The position numbers were made by a program, and so were the translations under genes. A stretch of 64,000 bases of DNA from Pseudoalteromonas caenipelagi (GTDB taxonomy: Bacteria > Pseudomonadota > Gammaproteobacteria > Enterobacterales > Alteromonadaceae), in the NCBI RefSeq assembly GCF_013140855.1, contig NZ_JABBPG010000001.1, positions 558,001-622,000 of the forward strand. The letters run 5' to 3'. Shown piece by piece: positions 1-9,092 of the stretch (positions within the stretch are counted from its first letter, which is position 1; each line of letters starts with the position of its first letter). The notes under the pieces are model-generated. The model had not been told where the DNA came from. It saw only the letters and a list, made by a program, of their open reading frames with translations, and did not search any database.

Positions 1-150
1 GAACGCGTCACCCGCGTATGCATCTTTCATTCCCTCAAACACTGAATGCAAGTTTAGCCCTTCAAATGGATTCGCTTTTAATTGCTCACCCATTTGTAAG
101 CCAATTCCGTAGCTTGCTTTTTCAGCATCTGTATTAAATAAATCTGACAT
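1..150 (-). CDS. fklB: FKBP-type peptidyl-prolyl isomerase, N-terminal part (FklB-like)
   Basis: Only the first 50 codons lie in the window; the gene continues beyond position 1. The start is the ATG read leftward from position 150. The peptide contains ASYGIGLQMGEQL, which matches the N-terminal dimerisation region of FklB/FkpA/Mip-type isomerases (E. coli FklB has ASYGIGLQVGQQL). Family knowledge: these proteins catalyse cis-trans isomerisation of proline peptide bonds through a C-terminal FKBP domain, which is outside the window. No signal peptide is seen at the N-terminus, which favours cytoplasmic FklB over periplasmic FkpA. Confidence 0.85.
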   Translation of the reverse strand, partial: MSDLFNTDAEKASYGIGLQMGEQLKANPFEGLNLHSVFEGMKDAYAGDAF

Positions 151-222
151 AAGTTAATTCACTTTAGTTTCTATTAAAAGACGCGCGCAGTGTAACATAG
201 CCAGTTTTGAGTTTAAACGGAC

Positions 223-591
223 TTACTTGTCCGGATTACGTTGAAGAAGCTTGATTTTTCCTAACAAAAATGTGGCTAGAGGTAAACTTAGACACAACCC
301 TAACCCAAGCTCAAAGCTATACTGTGTAAGGCGCTGCGTAAAATAATAACCAAATCCAACAATGCCAGTTAAGCTGATAACAACCGATGCCAAAAATGGC
401 CACATTTTTTCGTACTTTCTTATCAAGTGGGCAACAAGTAAGCTAAATAAGAAGGTAAGTGAAAGTGTTTTAATTAACGTAGGATCTTGTTGACCGTCAA
501 TGGCCAAACGCAACGCCATTTCCAAGCCACTAAGGTAAAAGAAGCCAAACACTATCCATAAACTAGTATGTTTTACAACTAATGCTGACAT
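223..591 (-). CDS. small four-helix membrane protein of unknown function
   Basis: 122 residues with about four hydrophobic segments (roughly residues 10-28, 43-60, 65-84 and 93-112) separated by short basic loops (LIRKYEKMW, KIKLLQRNPDK), so it is very probably an inner-membrane protein. I do not recognise the family. It lies just downstream of the tRNA-Ser gene on the same strand, but a terminator at 605-632 separates them, so it probably has its own promoter in the short gap or depends on read-through. The fklB start lies 73 bases further downstream on the same strand. Confidence 0.75.
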   Translation of the reverse strand: MSALVVKHTSLWIVFGFFYLSGLEMALRLAIDGQQDPTLIKTLSLTFLFSLLVAHLIRKYEKMWPFLASVVISLTGIVGFGYYFTQRLTQYSFELGLGLCLSLPLATFLLGKIKLLQRNPDK

Positions 592-604
592 AACAGCCTC
601 CTAA

Positions 605-632
605 CGAAAAAAACCGCCAATAAGGCGGTTTT
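605..632 (-). terminator. intrinsic terminator after tRNA-Ser
   Basis: On the minus strand, AACCGCC, a five-base loop and GGCGGTT form a stem followed by a run of T. It lies just past the 3' end of the tRNA, as expected for a monocistronic tRNA transcript. Confidence 0.85.
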
Positions 633-642
633 GGGAATGAGG

Positions 643-733
643 TGGCGGAGAGATAGGGATTTGAACCCTAGAAGGGCTATTAACCCTTGCCGGTTTTCAA
701 GACCGGTGCTTTCGACCACTCAGCCATCTCTCC
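643..733 (-). tRNA. tRNA-Ser, anticodon UGA
   Basis: Read leftward from 733, the gene begins GGAGAGATGGCTGAGTGG, a typical class II (long variable arm) serine tRNA. The anticodon loop is CTTGAAA with anticodon TGA, flanked by the paired stem ACCGG/CCGGT. The T arm is GGGTTCAAATCCC and the acceptor stem is closed by TCTCTCC, a discriminator G and an encoded CCA at 643-645. The 91-nt length fits tRNA-Ser. It decodes UCA and other UCN codons. Confidence 0.97.
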
Positions 734-746
734 GTTGTTGGCGCGC

Positions 747-775
747 ATATTAGTGGTTTTAGGTGTTGCTGTAAA
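747..775 (-). promoter_or_regulatory. sigma-70 promoter of tRNA-Ser with GC-rich discriminator
   Basis: On the minus strand, TTTACA (plus coordinates 770-775) and TAATAT (747-752) are separated by exactly 17 bp and followed by GCGCGCC before the tRNA. A GC-rich discriminator is a known property of stringently controlled stable-RNA promoters; that this promoter is stringently controlled is an inference. Confidence 0.75.
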
Positions 776-801
776 GAGCAATGTCTAATTTTTTGTAAAA
801 T

Positions 802-1173
802 TCAATAATATTGCTTCGGTCTTCTGGCAAACCACGCACAAAAGATGCACAGTAACATGCCAAAGGCTAATACTAATCCGCCTTTTAGTGCTGCAACTGA
901 AAGTTTATCAATAGGTAATAGTGCGTCGAGTAAAGGAGGCAAAAAAGAAAATGTATAAATCAGTATCAGCACTTTAAATGCTCTGAAAAACTCAAAGCGT
1001 TTGCTGTAATTCATCCAAATAGCAACGGCTAAAACCAATAAACTAGAGGCAGTAAAGCCCATTATTTGCTGGTGAGTTAAGCTTAAAACAAAACTACTCA
1101 AAAGGCAGCCAACTAGGCCCCACATAAACCAAATCCACCAGCGCTCACGCTCTTGTAAAAATAAATTGCCCAT
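802..1173 (-). CDS. small four-helix membrane protein of unknown function
   Basis: 123 residues with an N-terminal basic/aromatic segment (QERERWWIW) and about four hydrophobic helices (near 13-32, 38-54, 64-82 and 92-113), ending in RRPKQYY. It is probably an inner-membrane protein with both ends in the cytoplasm. I do not recognise a family. It resembles the 122-residue protein at 223-591 in size and topology, but I see no convincing residue-level match between them. It lies upstream of tRNA-Ser on the same strand. The start ATG at 1173 gives an uninterrupted frame. Confidence 0.75.
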   Translation of the reverse strand: MGNLFLQERERWWIWFMWGLVGCLLSSFVLSLTHQQIMGFTASSLLVLAVAIWMNYSKRFEFFRAFKVLILIYTFSFLPPLLDALLPIDKLSVAALKGGLVLAFGMLLCIFCAWFARRPKQYY

Positions 1174-1274
1174 GTTTCGCCATCTATTATTGTTATATTG
1201 GACACAATTAGCCTAACAAACAATCACCCCTTTCGACAACCCCACAAAAGCATGACATTGGTTGCAAAAGCAAC

Positions 1275-1305
1275 AAAAAAGCCCCAACTAAACGCTGAGG
1301 CTTTT
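1275..1305 (-). terminator. intrinsic terminator after trhO
   Basis: On the minus strand, AAAAGCC plus CAGC pairs with GTTG plus GGCTTTT around a GTTTA loop, followed by further T. It lies 23 bases beyond the trhO stop codon. Confidence 0.8.
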
Positions 1306-1327
1306 GAAAGTTTACGACTATTTAAAG

Positions 1328-2314
1328 TTAAGCAGATTTTTGTCTTTGCGCTTCTTTTTGGGCTTGTTTTGCTTCCTTACGTTGACGCAAGGTTTCTTGT
1401 GCATCGTGGCCAATGTGCCCTTCACCACGAGCCTGTGCTAATTGAATTTGCTTTTGACGCTCAGCAAAGCGTGCACGCTGCTCTTCTGTTAGGCTGTCAT
1501 GACAATGATGACATGAAACGCCTTCCATATACTCTTCACGTTGCTTTTCTTCTTCAGTGATGGGCATACGACAAGCATGACATTGATCATATGAGCCTTT
1601 TTGTAAGTCATGATCAACCGCTACACGGTTATCAAAGACAAAGCACTCACCTTCCCAAAGCGACTCTTCTTTTGGTACTTCTTCTAAATACTTTAAGATA
1701 CCACCTTCAAGGTGATAAACCTCTTCAAAGCCCTGCTCTTTCATGTATGCAGTAGATTTTTCACAGCGAATGCCACCAGTACAGAACATCGCGACTTTTT
1801 TGTGCTTGCTTGGATCTAAATTCTCTTGAGCCCACTGCGGAAATTCACGGAATGTTTTGGTGTTTGGATCGATAGCATGTTTAAACGTACCAATTTCGAT
1901 TTCGTAGTCATTACGTGTATCTACAACCACCACTTCTGGGTCTGAAATCAAATCGTTCCATTCTTTAGGCTTAACGTAGCTACCCACCACTTTTAGTGGA
2001 TCAATACCTTGTACACCCATGGTCACGATTTCTTTTTTAAGCTTTACCTTAGTGCGGTAAAACGGACAAGTTTCATCGTATGACTCTTTAAATACAATGT
2101 TATCTAAACCTGGCTGCTTATCGAGCCACGCGATTAAGGCATCAATACTTTCACGTTTACCTGCAACTGTGCCGTTAATACCTTCGGCAGCAAGCAACAA
2201 AGTACCACGTACTTCGTGTTGTTCCATTACATCATGAAGCGGTTGACGAATTTGTTCAAAGTTTGGCAGTGACACGAATTTATACATGGCACAAACCACA
2301 AATGGTTTAGACAT
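1328..2314 (-). CDS. trhO: tRNA uridine(34) hydroxylase, rhodanese family
   Basis: 328 residues, the usual size for the TrhO/YceA family. An N-terminal acylphosphatase-like region (residues about 5-95, with [14 protein letters not shown]) precedes a rhodanese domain (about 125-215) with the active-site loop [10 protein letters not shown] (cysteines 178 and 184). The C-terminal part has two CxxC-type pairs (cysteines 245/248 and 268/271) that could bind metal, and ends in a Lys/Gln-rich helical tail. In E. coli, TrhO performs prephenate-independent, O2-dependent hydroxylation of U34 in tRNAs on the way to cmo5U/mo5U. It appears monocistronic with its own terminator. The nearby tRNA-Ser(UGA) has U34 and is a plausible substrate class; that link is inference only. 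Confidence 0.93.
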   Translation of the reverse strand: MSKPFVVCAMYKFVSLPNFEQIRQPLHDVMEQHEVRGTLLLAAEGINGTVAGKRESIDALIAWLDKQPGLDNIVFKESYDETCPFYRTKVKLKKEIVTMGVQGIDPLKVVGSYVKPKEWNDLISDPEVVVVDTRNDYEIEIGTFKHAIDPNTKTFREFPQWAQENLDPSKHKKVAMFCTGGIRCEKSTAYMKEQGFEEVYHLEGGILKYLEEVPKEESLWEGECFVFDNRVAVDHDLQKGSYDQCHACRMPITEEEKQREEYMEGVSCHHCHDSLTEEQRARFAERQKQIQLAQARGEGHIGHDAQETLRQRKEAKQAQKEAQRQKSA

Positions 2315-2488
2315 AGGTTTTCCTAAATTTCAGCTTTTATTTCGCTTAGGGCATTAAGCACAACGCCAAAAGCATACACATACCGGACCGTAAATCCGGC
2401 GCTAGAGCGCGTATTGTACGGATTTTTACTTTAATTGCAAAAATCCAGATACAAAGTACTTTAATGCTAGGAGAGCTTACTAATGCTT

Positions 2489-2497
2489 TGCTATAAT
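2489..2497 (+). promoter_or_regulatory. extended -10 promoter of the DEAD-box gene
   Basis: TGCTATAAT is an extended -10 element (TG, one base, consensus TATAAT). No good -35 hexamer is visible at 16-18 bp, which is normal for extended -10 promoters. It lies about 40 bases upstream of the proposed TTG start at 2537. Confidence 0.65.
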
Positions 2498-2536
2498 ACG
2501 CGGTCATAAACAAATTCAGTGTTGGAGAAAAACGCT

Positions 2537-3859
2537 TTGCATTTTACCGAATTAGGCATAGAAACTCGCCTCGAAAAACAACTTGCCCACCAAGGGATCA
2601 CAGAGCCTACTGAGATCCAAGCTCAGGCGGTACCCACGGCCATCGCCGGGCATGATGTCTTCGCACAGTCCAAGACAGGTTCAGGTAAAACCTTAGCGTT
2701 TTTATTACCAGCAGTGCATCGTGTCATGAAGCAAAAGGCATTAAGTAAGCGCGACCCACGTGTTTTGATTATTGCCCCCACTCGTGAACTTGCCACACAA
2801 GTATTTACACAGTGCCGTTTGCTGATAGCAGGCACCAGTATTAATGTGGTTAAAATTTTAGGTGGCGAAAACTTTAATGACCAAATTAAGGCTTTGCGCA
2901 AAGATCCACAAATTGTTATTGGTACTCCAGGACGCATAGCTGACCATTTAGAGCAACGCTCTTTGCAACTTGCAGGCCTTGAGCTGTTAATATTTGATGA
3001 AGCTGATCGTATGCTCGATTTAGGTTTTGCTGATCAGCTCAACAAAATTAATGACGAAGCGAATCACAGGCTTCGTCAAACATTACTGTTTTCTGCAACA
3101 CTTGATCATGCACAAGTTGACGTTACATCTCGTAATTTATTACGTGCACCTAAAAAAATAATCCTAAGTGATGCCCATCAGCAGCACGGTGACATTAAAC
3201 AAACACTATATTTTGCTGATCACTTAGATCATAAAGATGCATTACTAAAGCACTTTGTAAAGCTAGACGATGTGGGCCAATGCATTATTTTTACCGCAAC
3301 ACGCTCAGATACAACGCGTATTAGTGAGCAACTGAACGAATTAGGTATCAAAGCAACAGCACTTGCTGGTGATTTAGTGCAAAATAAACGTCTTGATATT
3401 ATGGATGCGTTCAGCCGTGGTATTTTTAAAGTGCTTGTGACTACAGATGTTGCTTCACGCGGACTAGACCTACTGAGCGTAACGCACGTCATTAATTTTG
3501 ATTTGCCTAAGCAAGCAGAAGAATATGTGCATCGAATTGGCCGTACTGGCCGTGCAGGATTTAAAGGCACTGCAATCTCATTGGTTGGCCCAAAAGATTG
3601 GAACAGTTACGTTGCTATTAAAAACTATCTAAACGATAAACTTGAATTTGCGAGTATCGAAGGATTAGAAGCCAAGTTCAAGGGTTTTAAACCTGTAAAA
3701 CCTAAAACTGTAAAACCACAAGTCGCGAAGCCCATCGCTAAAAAGCAGCTGAAAAAGCCGACTAAGCCAAAAGCAAAAGCTAAAAAAGCGATCCCTGCAC
3801 CATTTGATGTGGATGGCAACACCCCTCTTCGTCGTAAACCTAAGCCTTCAGAGGAATAA
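2537..3859 (+). CDS. DEAD-box ATP-dependent RNA helicase
   Basis: All DEAD-box motifs are present in order: SKTGSGKT (motif I), PTRELA (Ia), TPGR (Ib), DEAD (II), SAT (III), RGLD (V) and HRIGRTGR (VI). A Lys/Pro-rich basic tail of about 75 residues follows and probably binds RNA. I place the start at TTG 2537 because GGAG at 2524-2527 lies nine bases upstream and the protein then begins LHFTELGIE, like other family members; the GTG at 2519 is in frame but has no ribosome site. The stop is 2 bases before the next gene, an S1-domain protein, so the two are probably co-transcribed. Likely roles are rRNA or mRNA remodelling. Which of the several paralogues (RhlE, SrmB, DbpA-like) this is cannot be decided here, so no symbol is given. 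Confidence 0.92.
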   Translation: MHFTELGIETRLEKQLAHQGITEPTEIQAQAVPTAIAGHDVFAQSKTGSGKTLAFLLPAVHRVMKQKALSKRDPRVLIIAPTRELATQVFTQCRLLIAGTSINVVKILGGENFNDQIKALRKDPQIVIGTPGRIADHLEQRSLQLAGLELLIFDEADRMLDLGFADQLNKINDEANHRLRQTLLFSATLDHAQVDVTSRNLLRAPKKIILSDAHQQHGDIKQTLYFADHLDHKDALLKHFVKLDDVGQCIIFTATRSDTTRISEQLNELGIKATALAGDLVQNKRLDIMDAFSRGIFKVLVTTDVASRGLDLLSVTHVINFDLPKQAEEYVHRIGRTGRAGFKGTAISLVGPKDWNSYVAIKNYLNDKLEFASIEGLEAKFKGFKPVKPKTVKPQVAKPIAKKQLKKPTKPKAKAKKAIPAPFDVDGNTPLRRKPKPSEE

Positions 3860-3861
3860 TC

Positions 3862-4689
3862 ATGTTAGGTCATATTGAAACATTAATGATAAGCGACGTG
3901 TGCGCTGAAGGTGCTTACCTTGATGGTAAAGACTTAGGCGAAGTATTTTTACCTGCCAATGAGCTGGAAGAACACTTAGAAGCAGGTGACAGCGTACAAG
4001 TATTTATTTATCAAGATTCGCAAGGTCACCCAACAGCCACAACAAAAACACCTATTGCTCAAGTTGGAGAGTTTGCACTTTTGCGTGTAAAAGAGTTGAG
4101 CACTGTCGGCGCGTTTATGGATATCGGCATTGATAAAGACGTGCTGGCGCCATTTAACGAACAAAAGCCAAAAATGCGTGAAGGTTACAGCTACTTGGTT
4201 AAGCTGTATTTAGATAATGCCAGCAAACGTATATGTGCCTCGAGCAATCTCAACAAGTTTGTCAACAAGACCGAACCTAGTTACGAAAAATTTCAAGAAG
4301 TTGATCTTATTGTCGCCGCTAAAACTGACATTGGTTACAAGGTTATTATTAACGAACAACACTTTGGTGTGGTGTTTTTTAATACCGTGTTTAAGCGTAT
4401 GTTCGTTGGTCAAAAGCTCAAAGGCTACATTAAAGTAGTCCGCGATGATGGCAAAATTGATGTAGTGTTAGATAAACCCGGCATGGGTAAAGTTGTTAGC
4501 CTTGGCGACCAAATCATCCAAGCGTTAAAAGAAAACGGTGGCTACTTACCGCTGGGCGACAAATCTGATCCCGAGCAAATCAAAAAAGCGTTTTCTACTA
4601 GTAAAGCGAACTTTAAAAAAGCCATTGGTGGTTTGTTTAAACAAGGAAAGATTAGCATCGAAGCTAAGTCTATTTCCTTAAAAGAATAA
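3862..4689 (+). CDS. CvfB-like S1 RNA-binding protein
   Basis: 275 residues, matching the CvfB/YitL family in length and layout: tandem S1-like OB folds (roughly residues 1-60, 62-125 and 140-210; the second contains VGAFMDIGIDKDVLAPF) followed by a C-terminal winged helix (about 215-275, with KAFSTSKANFKKAIGGLFKQ). The family binds RNA; CvfB in Staphylococcus affects virulence gene expression, but its exact role in proteobacteria is not known to me. The start ATG follows GAGGAA at 3851-3856, which overlaps the end of the helicase gene, so translation is probably coupled. A strong terminator follows. Confidence 0.85.
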   Translation: MLGHIETLMISDVCAEGAYLDGKDLGEVFLPANELEEHLEAGDSVQVFIYQDSQGHPTATTKTPIAQVGEFALLRVKELSTVGAFMDIGIDKDVLAPFNEQKPKMREGYSYLVKLYLDNASKRICASSNLNKFVNKTEPSYEKFQEVDLIVAAKTDIGYKVIINEQHFGVVFFNTVFKRMFVGQKLKGYIKVVRDDGKIDVVLDKPGMGKVVSLGDQIIQALKENGGYLPLGDKSDPEQIKKAFSTSKANFKKAIGGLFKQGKISIEAKSISLKE

Positions 4690-4692
4690 AGT

Positions 4693-4715
4693 AAGGTGAG
4701 CATCGCTCACCTTTT
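4693..4715 (+). terminator. intrinsic terminator of the helicase/CvfB-like unit
   Basis: AAGGTGAGC, loop ATC, GCTCACCTT then TT: a perfect 9-bp stem starting four bases after the stop codon. Confidence 0.85.
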
Positions 4716-4785
4716 CAATTCTTAATTGCTTTTCTATAAAAGTCATTGCGATACCAATGTGCAACTAAGTGCAACCTGTTGATGA

Positions 4786-5673
4786 TCAGCTCAGCTTTTC
4801 TCTTAAAAAATCAATAAACACTTTTACTTTTTGGGCAACATATTCTCGATGAGGGTAAACGGCTAATAAATCAAATTGGCAGACATCATAATCTTCTAAT
4901 AATTGCACCAAGTCACCTTTACTCAAGTCTTCTTCAACTACAAATATGGGACACAAAATCACGCCTCCCCCTTTTTTCGCGACCTCTTTTGAAGCGCTCG
5001 GACTATTTAAACTCAGTTGGCTTTTCACTTCTATATTGTGCTTGCGCTGTCCATTACGATGTACAAACGGCCACGTTGAACCCAGCTTATAGTTACTATC
5101 GATGATACACATTGCTTTACAAAGATCTTCAGGGTGGTTAATGCCCCCTACGCTTTGCAAATATTTGGGGGAGCAGCATACAACCAGCGGATATGTAGAT
5201 ATTTTGCGAGCAATTAACGAAGAGTCGCTGAGCTCACCGACCCGCAATCGCACGTCTATTCCTTCTTCAACCACATTCACATTGGCATTAGATAGTACCA
5301 CCTCTACCTTAAGATCAGGATGTGCCAGAATAAACTCAGGTAAAATTTGCGCCAACTTGGTTTCTCCCAAAGCGAATGGGGCACTCACTCTTAAGGTGCC
5401 AATTAGAGAATTGTTCATCGCTCGCGTATTATCTAGCATTTCTTGGTACCGTTCGAGTACTAACACTGCGTGGTTATAAAACTTTTCTCCAGCTTCTGTT
5501 AAATCAACGCGCCTTGTTGTGCGGTTAAACAAACGCACATTTGCCTGTTGCTCAAGTTGCGCTACGTATTTACTCACCAAAGACTTTGAAAGCCCAAGCC
5601 GCTCACTCGCTGTTGTAAACGAATGGGTTTGCGCTACAGCAACCATAGCCTTTAAACCATCAATTGTATCCAT
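4786..5673 (-). CDS. LysR-family transcriptional regulator
   Basis: About 295 residues, the standard LysR length. The N-terminal winged helix-turn-helix (residues about 1-60) contains SFTTASERLGLSKSLVSKYV, followed by NRTTRRVDLTEAG, both typical of the family; the C-terminal 200 residues are the periplasmic-binding-protein-like effector domain. I chose the ATG at 5673 (MDTIDGL); another in-frame ATG at 5688 would add five residues, and neither has a strong ribosome site. It is transcribed divergently from an exported alpha/beta hydrolase gene, with an inverted repeat between them. The usual LysR logic suggests it controls itself and that hydrolase, in response to an unknown effector. Confidence 0.92.
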   Translation of the reverse strand: MDTIDGLKAMVAVAQTHSFTTASERLGLSKSLVSKYVAQLEQQANVRLFNRTTRRVDLTEAGEKFYNHAVLVLERYQEMLDNTRAMNNSLIGTLRVSAPFALGETKLAQILPEFILAHPDLKVEVVLSNANVNVVEEGIDVRLRVGELSDSSLIARKISTYPLVVCCSPKYLQSVGGINHPEDLCKAMCIIDSNYKLGSTWPFVHRNGQRKHNIEVKSQLSLNSPSASKEVAKKGGGVILCPIFVVEEDLSKGDLVQLLEDYDVCQFDLLAVYPHREYVAQKVKVFIDFLREKLS

Positions 5674-5720
5674 TAAAACTGTCAACATTTTGGAATTAGT
5701 TAATCAACAATATAGCCATT

Positions 5721-5745
5721 TATCACCAAAATAGAAATAGTGATA
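5721..5745. promoter_or_regulatory. candidate LysR operator
   Basis: TATCAC and GTGATA are perfect inverted half-sites 13 bp apart, lying between the divergent LysR gene and the hydrolase gene. LysR regulators typically bind T-N11-A type dyads in such divergent spacers. Assignment to this regulator rests on position. Confidence 0.55.
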
Positions 5746-5823
5746 ATACGCCCATCGCTCACAAGGCAGGCTTAAAAATACTGCTGATGAGTTTTTAAGT
5801 TAAAAATAAATAGGAATACAAAA

Positions 5824-6798
5824 ATGACTCAATTGAACAGTTCAACCGTTATCAAACAAATAAAGAAAAGTATGGTACTTGCAACTGCAGCGCTTGCAGT
5901 AAGTGTGGGCAATGTTGAAGCATCTCCTACATTGCACAAAACAATTAATGTAGACAAACAAACTATTTTCTATCGTGAAGCAGGTGATAAAAGTGACCCA
6001 ACAATATTACTACTACACGGTTTCCCTACCTCTTCGCATATGTACAGAAATTTAATTCCTAAACTTGCTGATAACTACCATGTTATCGCACCCGACTACC
6101 CTGGGTTTGGCAATAGCTCAATGCCTTCGTTGAACGAGTTTGAGTATAGCTTTGACAATCTAGCAAAGATCACCGAGCACTTTTTAAACCAAGTTGGTGT
6201 TAAAAAATTTACCATGTACGTCATGGATTACGGCGCACCAATTGGTTTTAGAATCGCCCACGCTCATCCTGAAAAGGTCGAAGGTTTAATTATTCAAAAT
6301 GGCAATGCATATGACGAAGGGTTACGTGATTTTTGGCAGCCTATTAAACAGTACTGGGCCGATAAAAGCGATATAAACAAGCAAGCACTTGCTGATGCGT
6401 TATTAACCATTGACGCAACTAAATGGCAATACACAAATGGTGCGCGCAATAGTGAAACCATTAGTCCAGATAACTGGCTTGTAGACCAAGCGCTACTAGA
6501 CAGACCTGGAAACAAAGAAATTCAGTTAGAACTATTTTATTCATATGGTACTAATCCAGCTCACTACTCAGCTTGGCAAAAGTATTTTCGAACACATCAA
6601 CCTCCTACGCTGCTGGTATGGGGTAAAGGTGATTATATATTTCCTGAAGAAGGCGCTCACCCGTACAAACGTGACCTAAAAAACATCGACTTTAATATTC
6701 TAGACACGGGTCATTTTGCACTAGAAGAAGAGTTAGATGTCATTTCACATAAAATTCTCACGTTCATGCAAGAGCGTGTCCATATCAAGGGAAAATAA
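5824..6798 (+). CDS. exported alpha/beta hydrolase, epoxide-hydrolase or dehalogenase type
   Basis: 324 residues. An N-terminal signal peptide is visible (KQIKKS, then the hydrophobic [17 protein letters not shown], cleavage near residue 33). The alpha/beta hydrolase core has the oxyanion motif HGFP (65-68), DYPGFG (91-96), and a nucleophile elbow VMDYGAP in which the nucleophile is Asp135, not Ser. The acid is probably Asp270 (WGKGD) and the catalytic His is His297 ([10 protein letters not shown]). An Asp nucleophile is the mark of epoxide hydrolases and haloalkane dehalogenases, which open epoxides or C-halogen bonds through an alkyl-enzyme ester. Export is unusual for this group, though the secreted Cif epoxide hydrolase of Pseudomonas aeruginosa is a precedent. 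It is probably controlled by the divergent LysR gene. The true substrate is unknown. Confidence 0.85.
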   Translation: MTQLNSSTVIKQIKKSMVLATAALAVSVGNVEASPTLHKTINVDKQTIFYREAGDKSDPTILLLHGFPTSSHMYRNLIPKLADNYHVIAPDYPGFGNSSMPSLNEFEYSFDNLAKITEHFLNQVGVKKFTMYVMDYGAPIGFRIAHAHPEKVEGLIIQNGNAYDEGLRDFWQPIKQYWADKSDINKQALADALLTIDATKWQYTNGARNSETISPDNWLVDQALLDRPGNKEIQLELFYSYGTNPAHYSAWQKYFRTHQPPTLLVWGKGDYIFPEEGAHPYKRDLKNIDFNILDTGHFALEEELDVISHKILTFMQERVHIKGK

Positions 6799-6845
6799 TT
6801 TAGAAGGTCGTTCAACTGACACTCTATAAACCTATCAAGCAAGCA

Positions 6846-8924
6846 CTAAAATTTATAGCTAAATTGCAGACGAATATTTCTTGGTGCTTGCAAATATTTT
6901 ATGGGGGATGTTCCCCTACCATTGCTGTGAAAGTACTCAGTATCAAATACATTTTCGATATAAATACCATAGGTGTACCGATCTGTTTGCCTAAAAAGAT
7001 GCATATTCAACGTGGTCCACGCTGCTATCTTTTCTATTCCAGTACCATTTCCTGCAAGCAAGTTCGATTCAGTAAAGGTTGCAGCCCAGTGATCAGCAAA
7101 CCCTGCGATACGCCATGTATCATTCAAACGATAAACTAAACCTAGTTTGAGCTTGTATTTGGGCACATCGAGTATCTGCGATTCTGTGCCAACGCGCTCC
7201 TCATCTGGTTTGATATACCTGTAACTCAATTGACCTTGCCAATCATGGGCTTGAAATTTGAGCTGTGTCTCAAGCCCATAAATGCGATGTTCACCAGTTA
7301 TTTCGGTCTGCCATATACCTCTAGTCGGATCTAGTATTTTTTCATAAAAGTTTTCAGCTTTCATATGATACAGTGCGGCGATACTTGCAAACTTGATGCC
7401 TTTGAAAACAAAGCTCTTACTCCAGTTTAGCTCGGTCATTTGCATCGTTTGAGACTCTAGTTCATCGTCAACCACTAAGTCGAATTCGAATATGGTTGGC
7501 GGTCTAAACGCTTCCCCATAGGTTAGCTTTATCGCTTGGGATTCATCGCTTTGGTATACCAAGCTCGCCCTTGGCAAGTAGGCAGAATTAGTAAAATCTT
7601 GCTGGTTGTAGCGCAATCCTGCGCTCAACTTTAAGCTCTTTGTATCCCATATAAATGTTTTAGAATACTGAGTGTACACCGCATGCTTGGTAGATTTTTC
7701 TTTTTCCTTTGCCCATTCTGCTGGGGTGAATAACACAATGTCACCATTAACATCCCGATACTTTATTTTTCGACCTATCACTGTTCGCCAACCATCATAG
7801 CCAAATATAAAGTCTGCACTTTCATTCACGTTATATTGCCACTGGGTTGCTAACCTTGCTCTGTCTGAAGGGCCAATGTCTTCACGCTCATTGTATTGGA
7901 TAAGATCTTTGTATCGAGTTGCGCCTTCAGGCACTATGGTGGTCAATCGGTCTTTCTCTTTGTATTCTCTAAAATAACTTAATTCAATATTACCTTGCCA
8001 CCGCGAACTCACTTCGATATTTTTACCTAAATAATAGTTGGCATATCCACGCCTTGAATCATCACCAGTGATATAATCATAGGTAACCGCCTCAATACCG
8101 CTGACATTCTCAGATCTACTGATATTTGCGCCAAAATATAAACCTTGATAGCTAAGCCTTGTATCTACTGTATAGTTTTGCTCGTTGTTTCTAAATGCAC
8201 TTGGGTCTAAGTTTCGCAATGCGTCTTTACTGCTGCGACTAAACTCTGAGGTGTTCACCACAAACTCTCTGAGTTGTTTATAGTCTTGATCACTTTCAAA
8301 ATAGCTAGCACTAAGAGATGCCGAAAAATCGCCATTTTTGTGATTTAACAATAAATGACCATGCCTAGTGCCAACTTCGCCCCCTAGCACGTGAAGCTCA
8401 TTTTCATCGTGTTCTAATCGCGTTATAACGTTAATGACTCCCTGTGCTGCATTGCCGCCATAAAGTGTAGAGTTTGGCCCCTGCAATACTTCAACACGCT
8501 CAATTCTGCTAGATGGAAAGTTGTTCATTATAAATGCTTCGTTTGCGAGCAAATTTTGCACTTCACGACCATCTATTAACATCAAAGTGCCCGACATATT
8601 ACCAGTAAACCCTCTTTGCCCACCGGGTAACCAGCTCCATTGATAGAAGTAATCCATGTTAGGAATACTAGCGAGTATTTCTTTTAGATCTCGCCAACCG
8701 TAGTTTTCGATATCACTGCGACTAACCACATACACAGTACCTGATGACGACAGCCAAGGTTCGTTTTTTCTCGCTGCAACCGTGACCTCAAGATCAAGTA
8801 ATTCTTCAACGGGCAACGAAAACAAGCTTTCCTGCTCATCATCTGGGCCAGCTAAAACGCAGCTACATACAAATAGGGATAACCAAACAACTGTGCGAAG
8901 CAAAGTCATAGAGTACTTAGTCAA
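6846..8924 (-). CDS. TonB-dependent outer-membrane receptor
   Basis: 692 residues. A signal peptide (residues 1-25, ending VLAG) precedes a plug domain (about 45-170) with typical motifs: VYVVSRSDIENYGWRDLKEI, RVEVLQGPNSTLYGGNA and GVINVITR. A 22-strand barrel rich in alternating aromatic residues follows and ends in FSYKF, the terminal Phe used for barrel assembly. The family imports siderophores, vitamin B12, metals or oligosaccharides using TonB/ExbBD energy. The sequence resembles colicin I/vitamin-receptor-type members more than the large SusC type, but the ligand cannot be read. No Fur box was identified. It is divergent from the cysteine-rich pseudogene at 9093-9839. Confidence 0.92.
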   Translation of the reverse strand: MTKYSMTLLRTVVWLSLFVCSCVLAGPDDEQESLFSLPVEELLDLEVTVAARKNEPWLSSSGTVYVVSRSDIENYGWRDLKEILASIPNMDYFYQWSWLPGGQRGFTGNMSGTLMLIDGREVQNLLANEAFIMNNFPSSRIERVEVLQGPNSTLYGGNAAQGVINVITRLEHDENELHVLGGEVGTRHGHLLLNHKNGDFSASLSASYFESDQDYKQLREFVVNTSEFSRSSKDALRNLDPSAFRNNEQNYTVDTRLSYQGLYFGANISRSENVSGIEAVTYDYITGDDSRRGYANYYLGKNIEVSSRWQGNIELSYFREYKEKDRLTTIVPEGATRYKDLIQYNEREDIGPSDRARLATQWQYNVNESADFIFGYDGWRTVIGRKIKYRDVNGDIVLFTPAEWAKEKEKSTKHAVYTQYSKTFIWDTKSLKLSAGLRYNQQDFTNSAYLPRASLVYQSDESQAIKLTYGEAFRPPTIFEFDLVVDDELESQTMQMTELNWSKSFVFKGIKFASIAALYHMKAENFYEKILDPTRGIWQTEITGEHRIYGLETQLKFQAHDWQGQLSYRYIKPDEERVGTESQILDVPKYKLKLGLVYRLNDTWRIAGFADHWAATFTESNLLAGNGTGIEKIAAWTTLNMHLFRQTDRYTYGIYIENVFDTEYFHSNGRGTSPIKYLQAPRNIRLQFSYKF

Positions 8925-9092
8925 TGAAGTCTTATCAAAAAGTGTAGTACAAACGCATCAATTCTAAAGGCTTGTGAGATAATTGATATTTTAATCATAC
9001 CCACTTGAGTGCTATCAACTACAGTTATCTTGCTGTCACATTCAAAGCCTGATGTACGAACTTTGCCAGAAAATAACACAAAGGAACTCACC

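Noticed and set aside
1198..1560. 120-codon frame on the plus strand
   Set aside because: It overlaps the trhO gene on the opposite strand and the trhO terminator, with no ribosome site and an unnatural composition.
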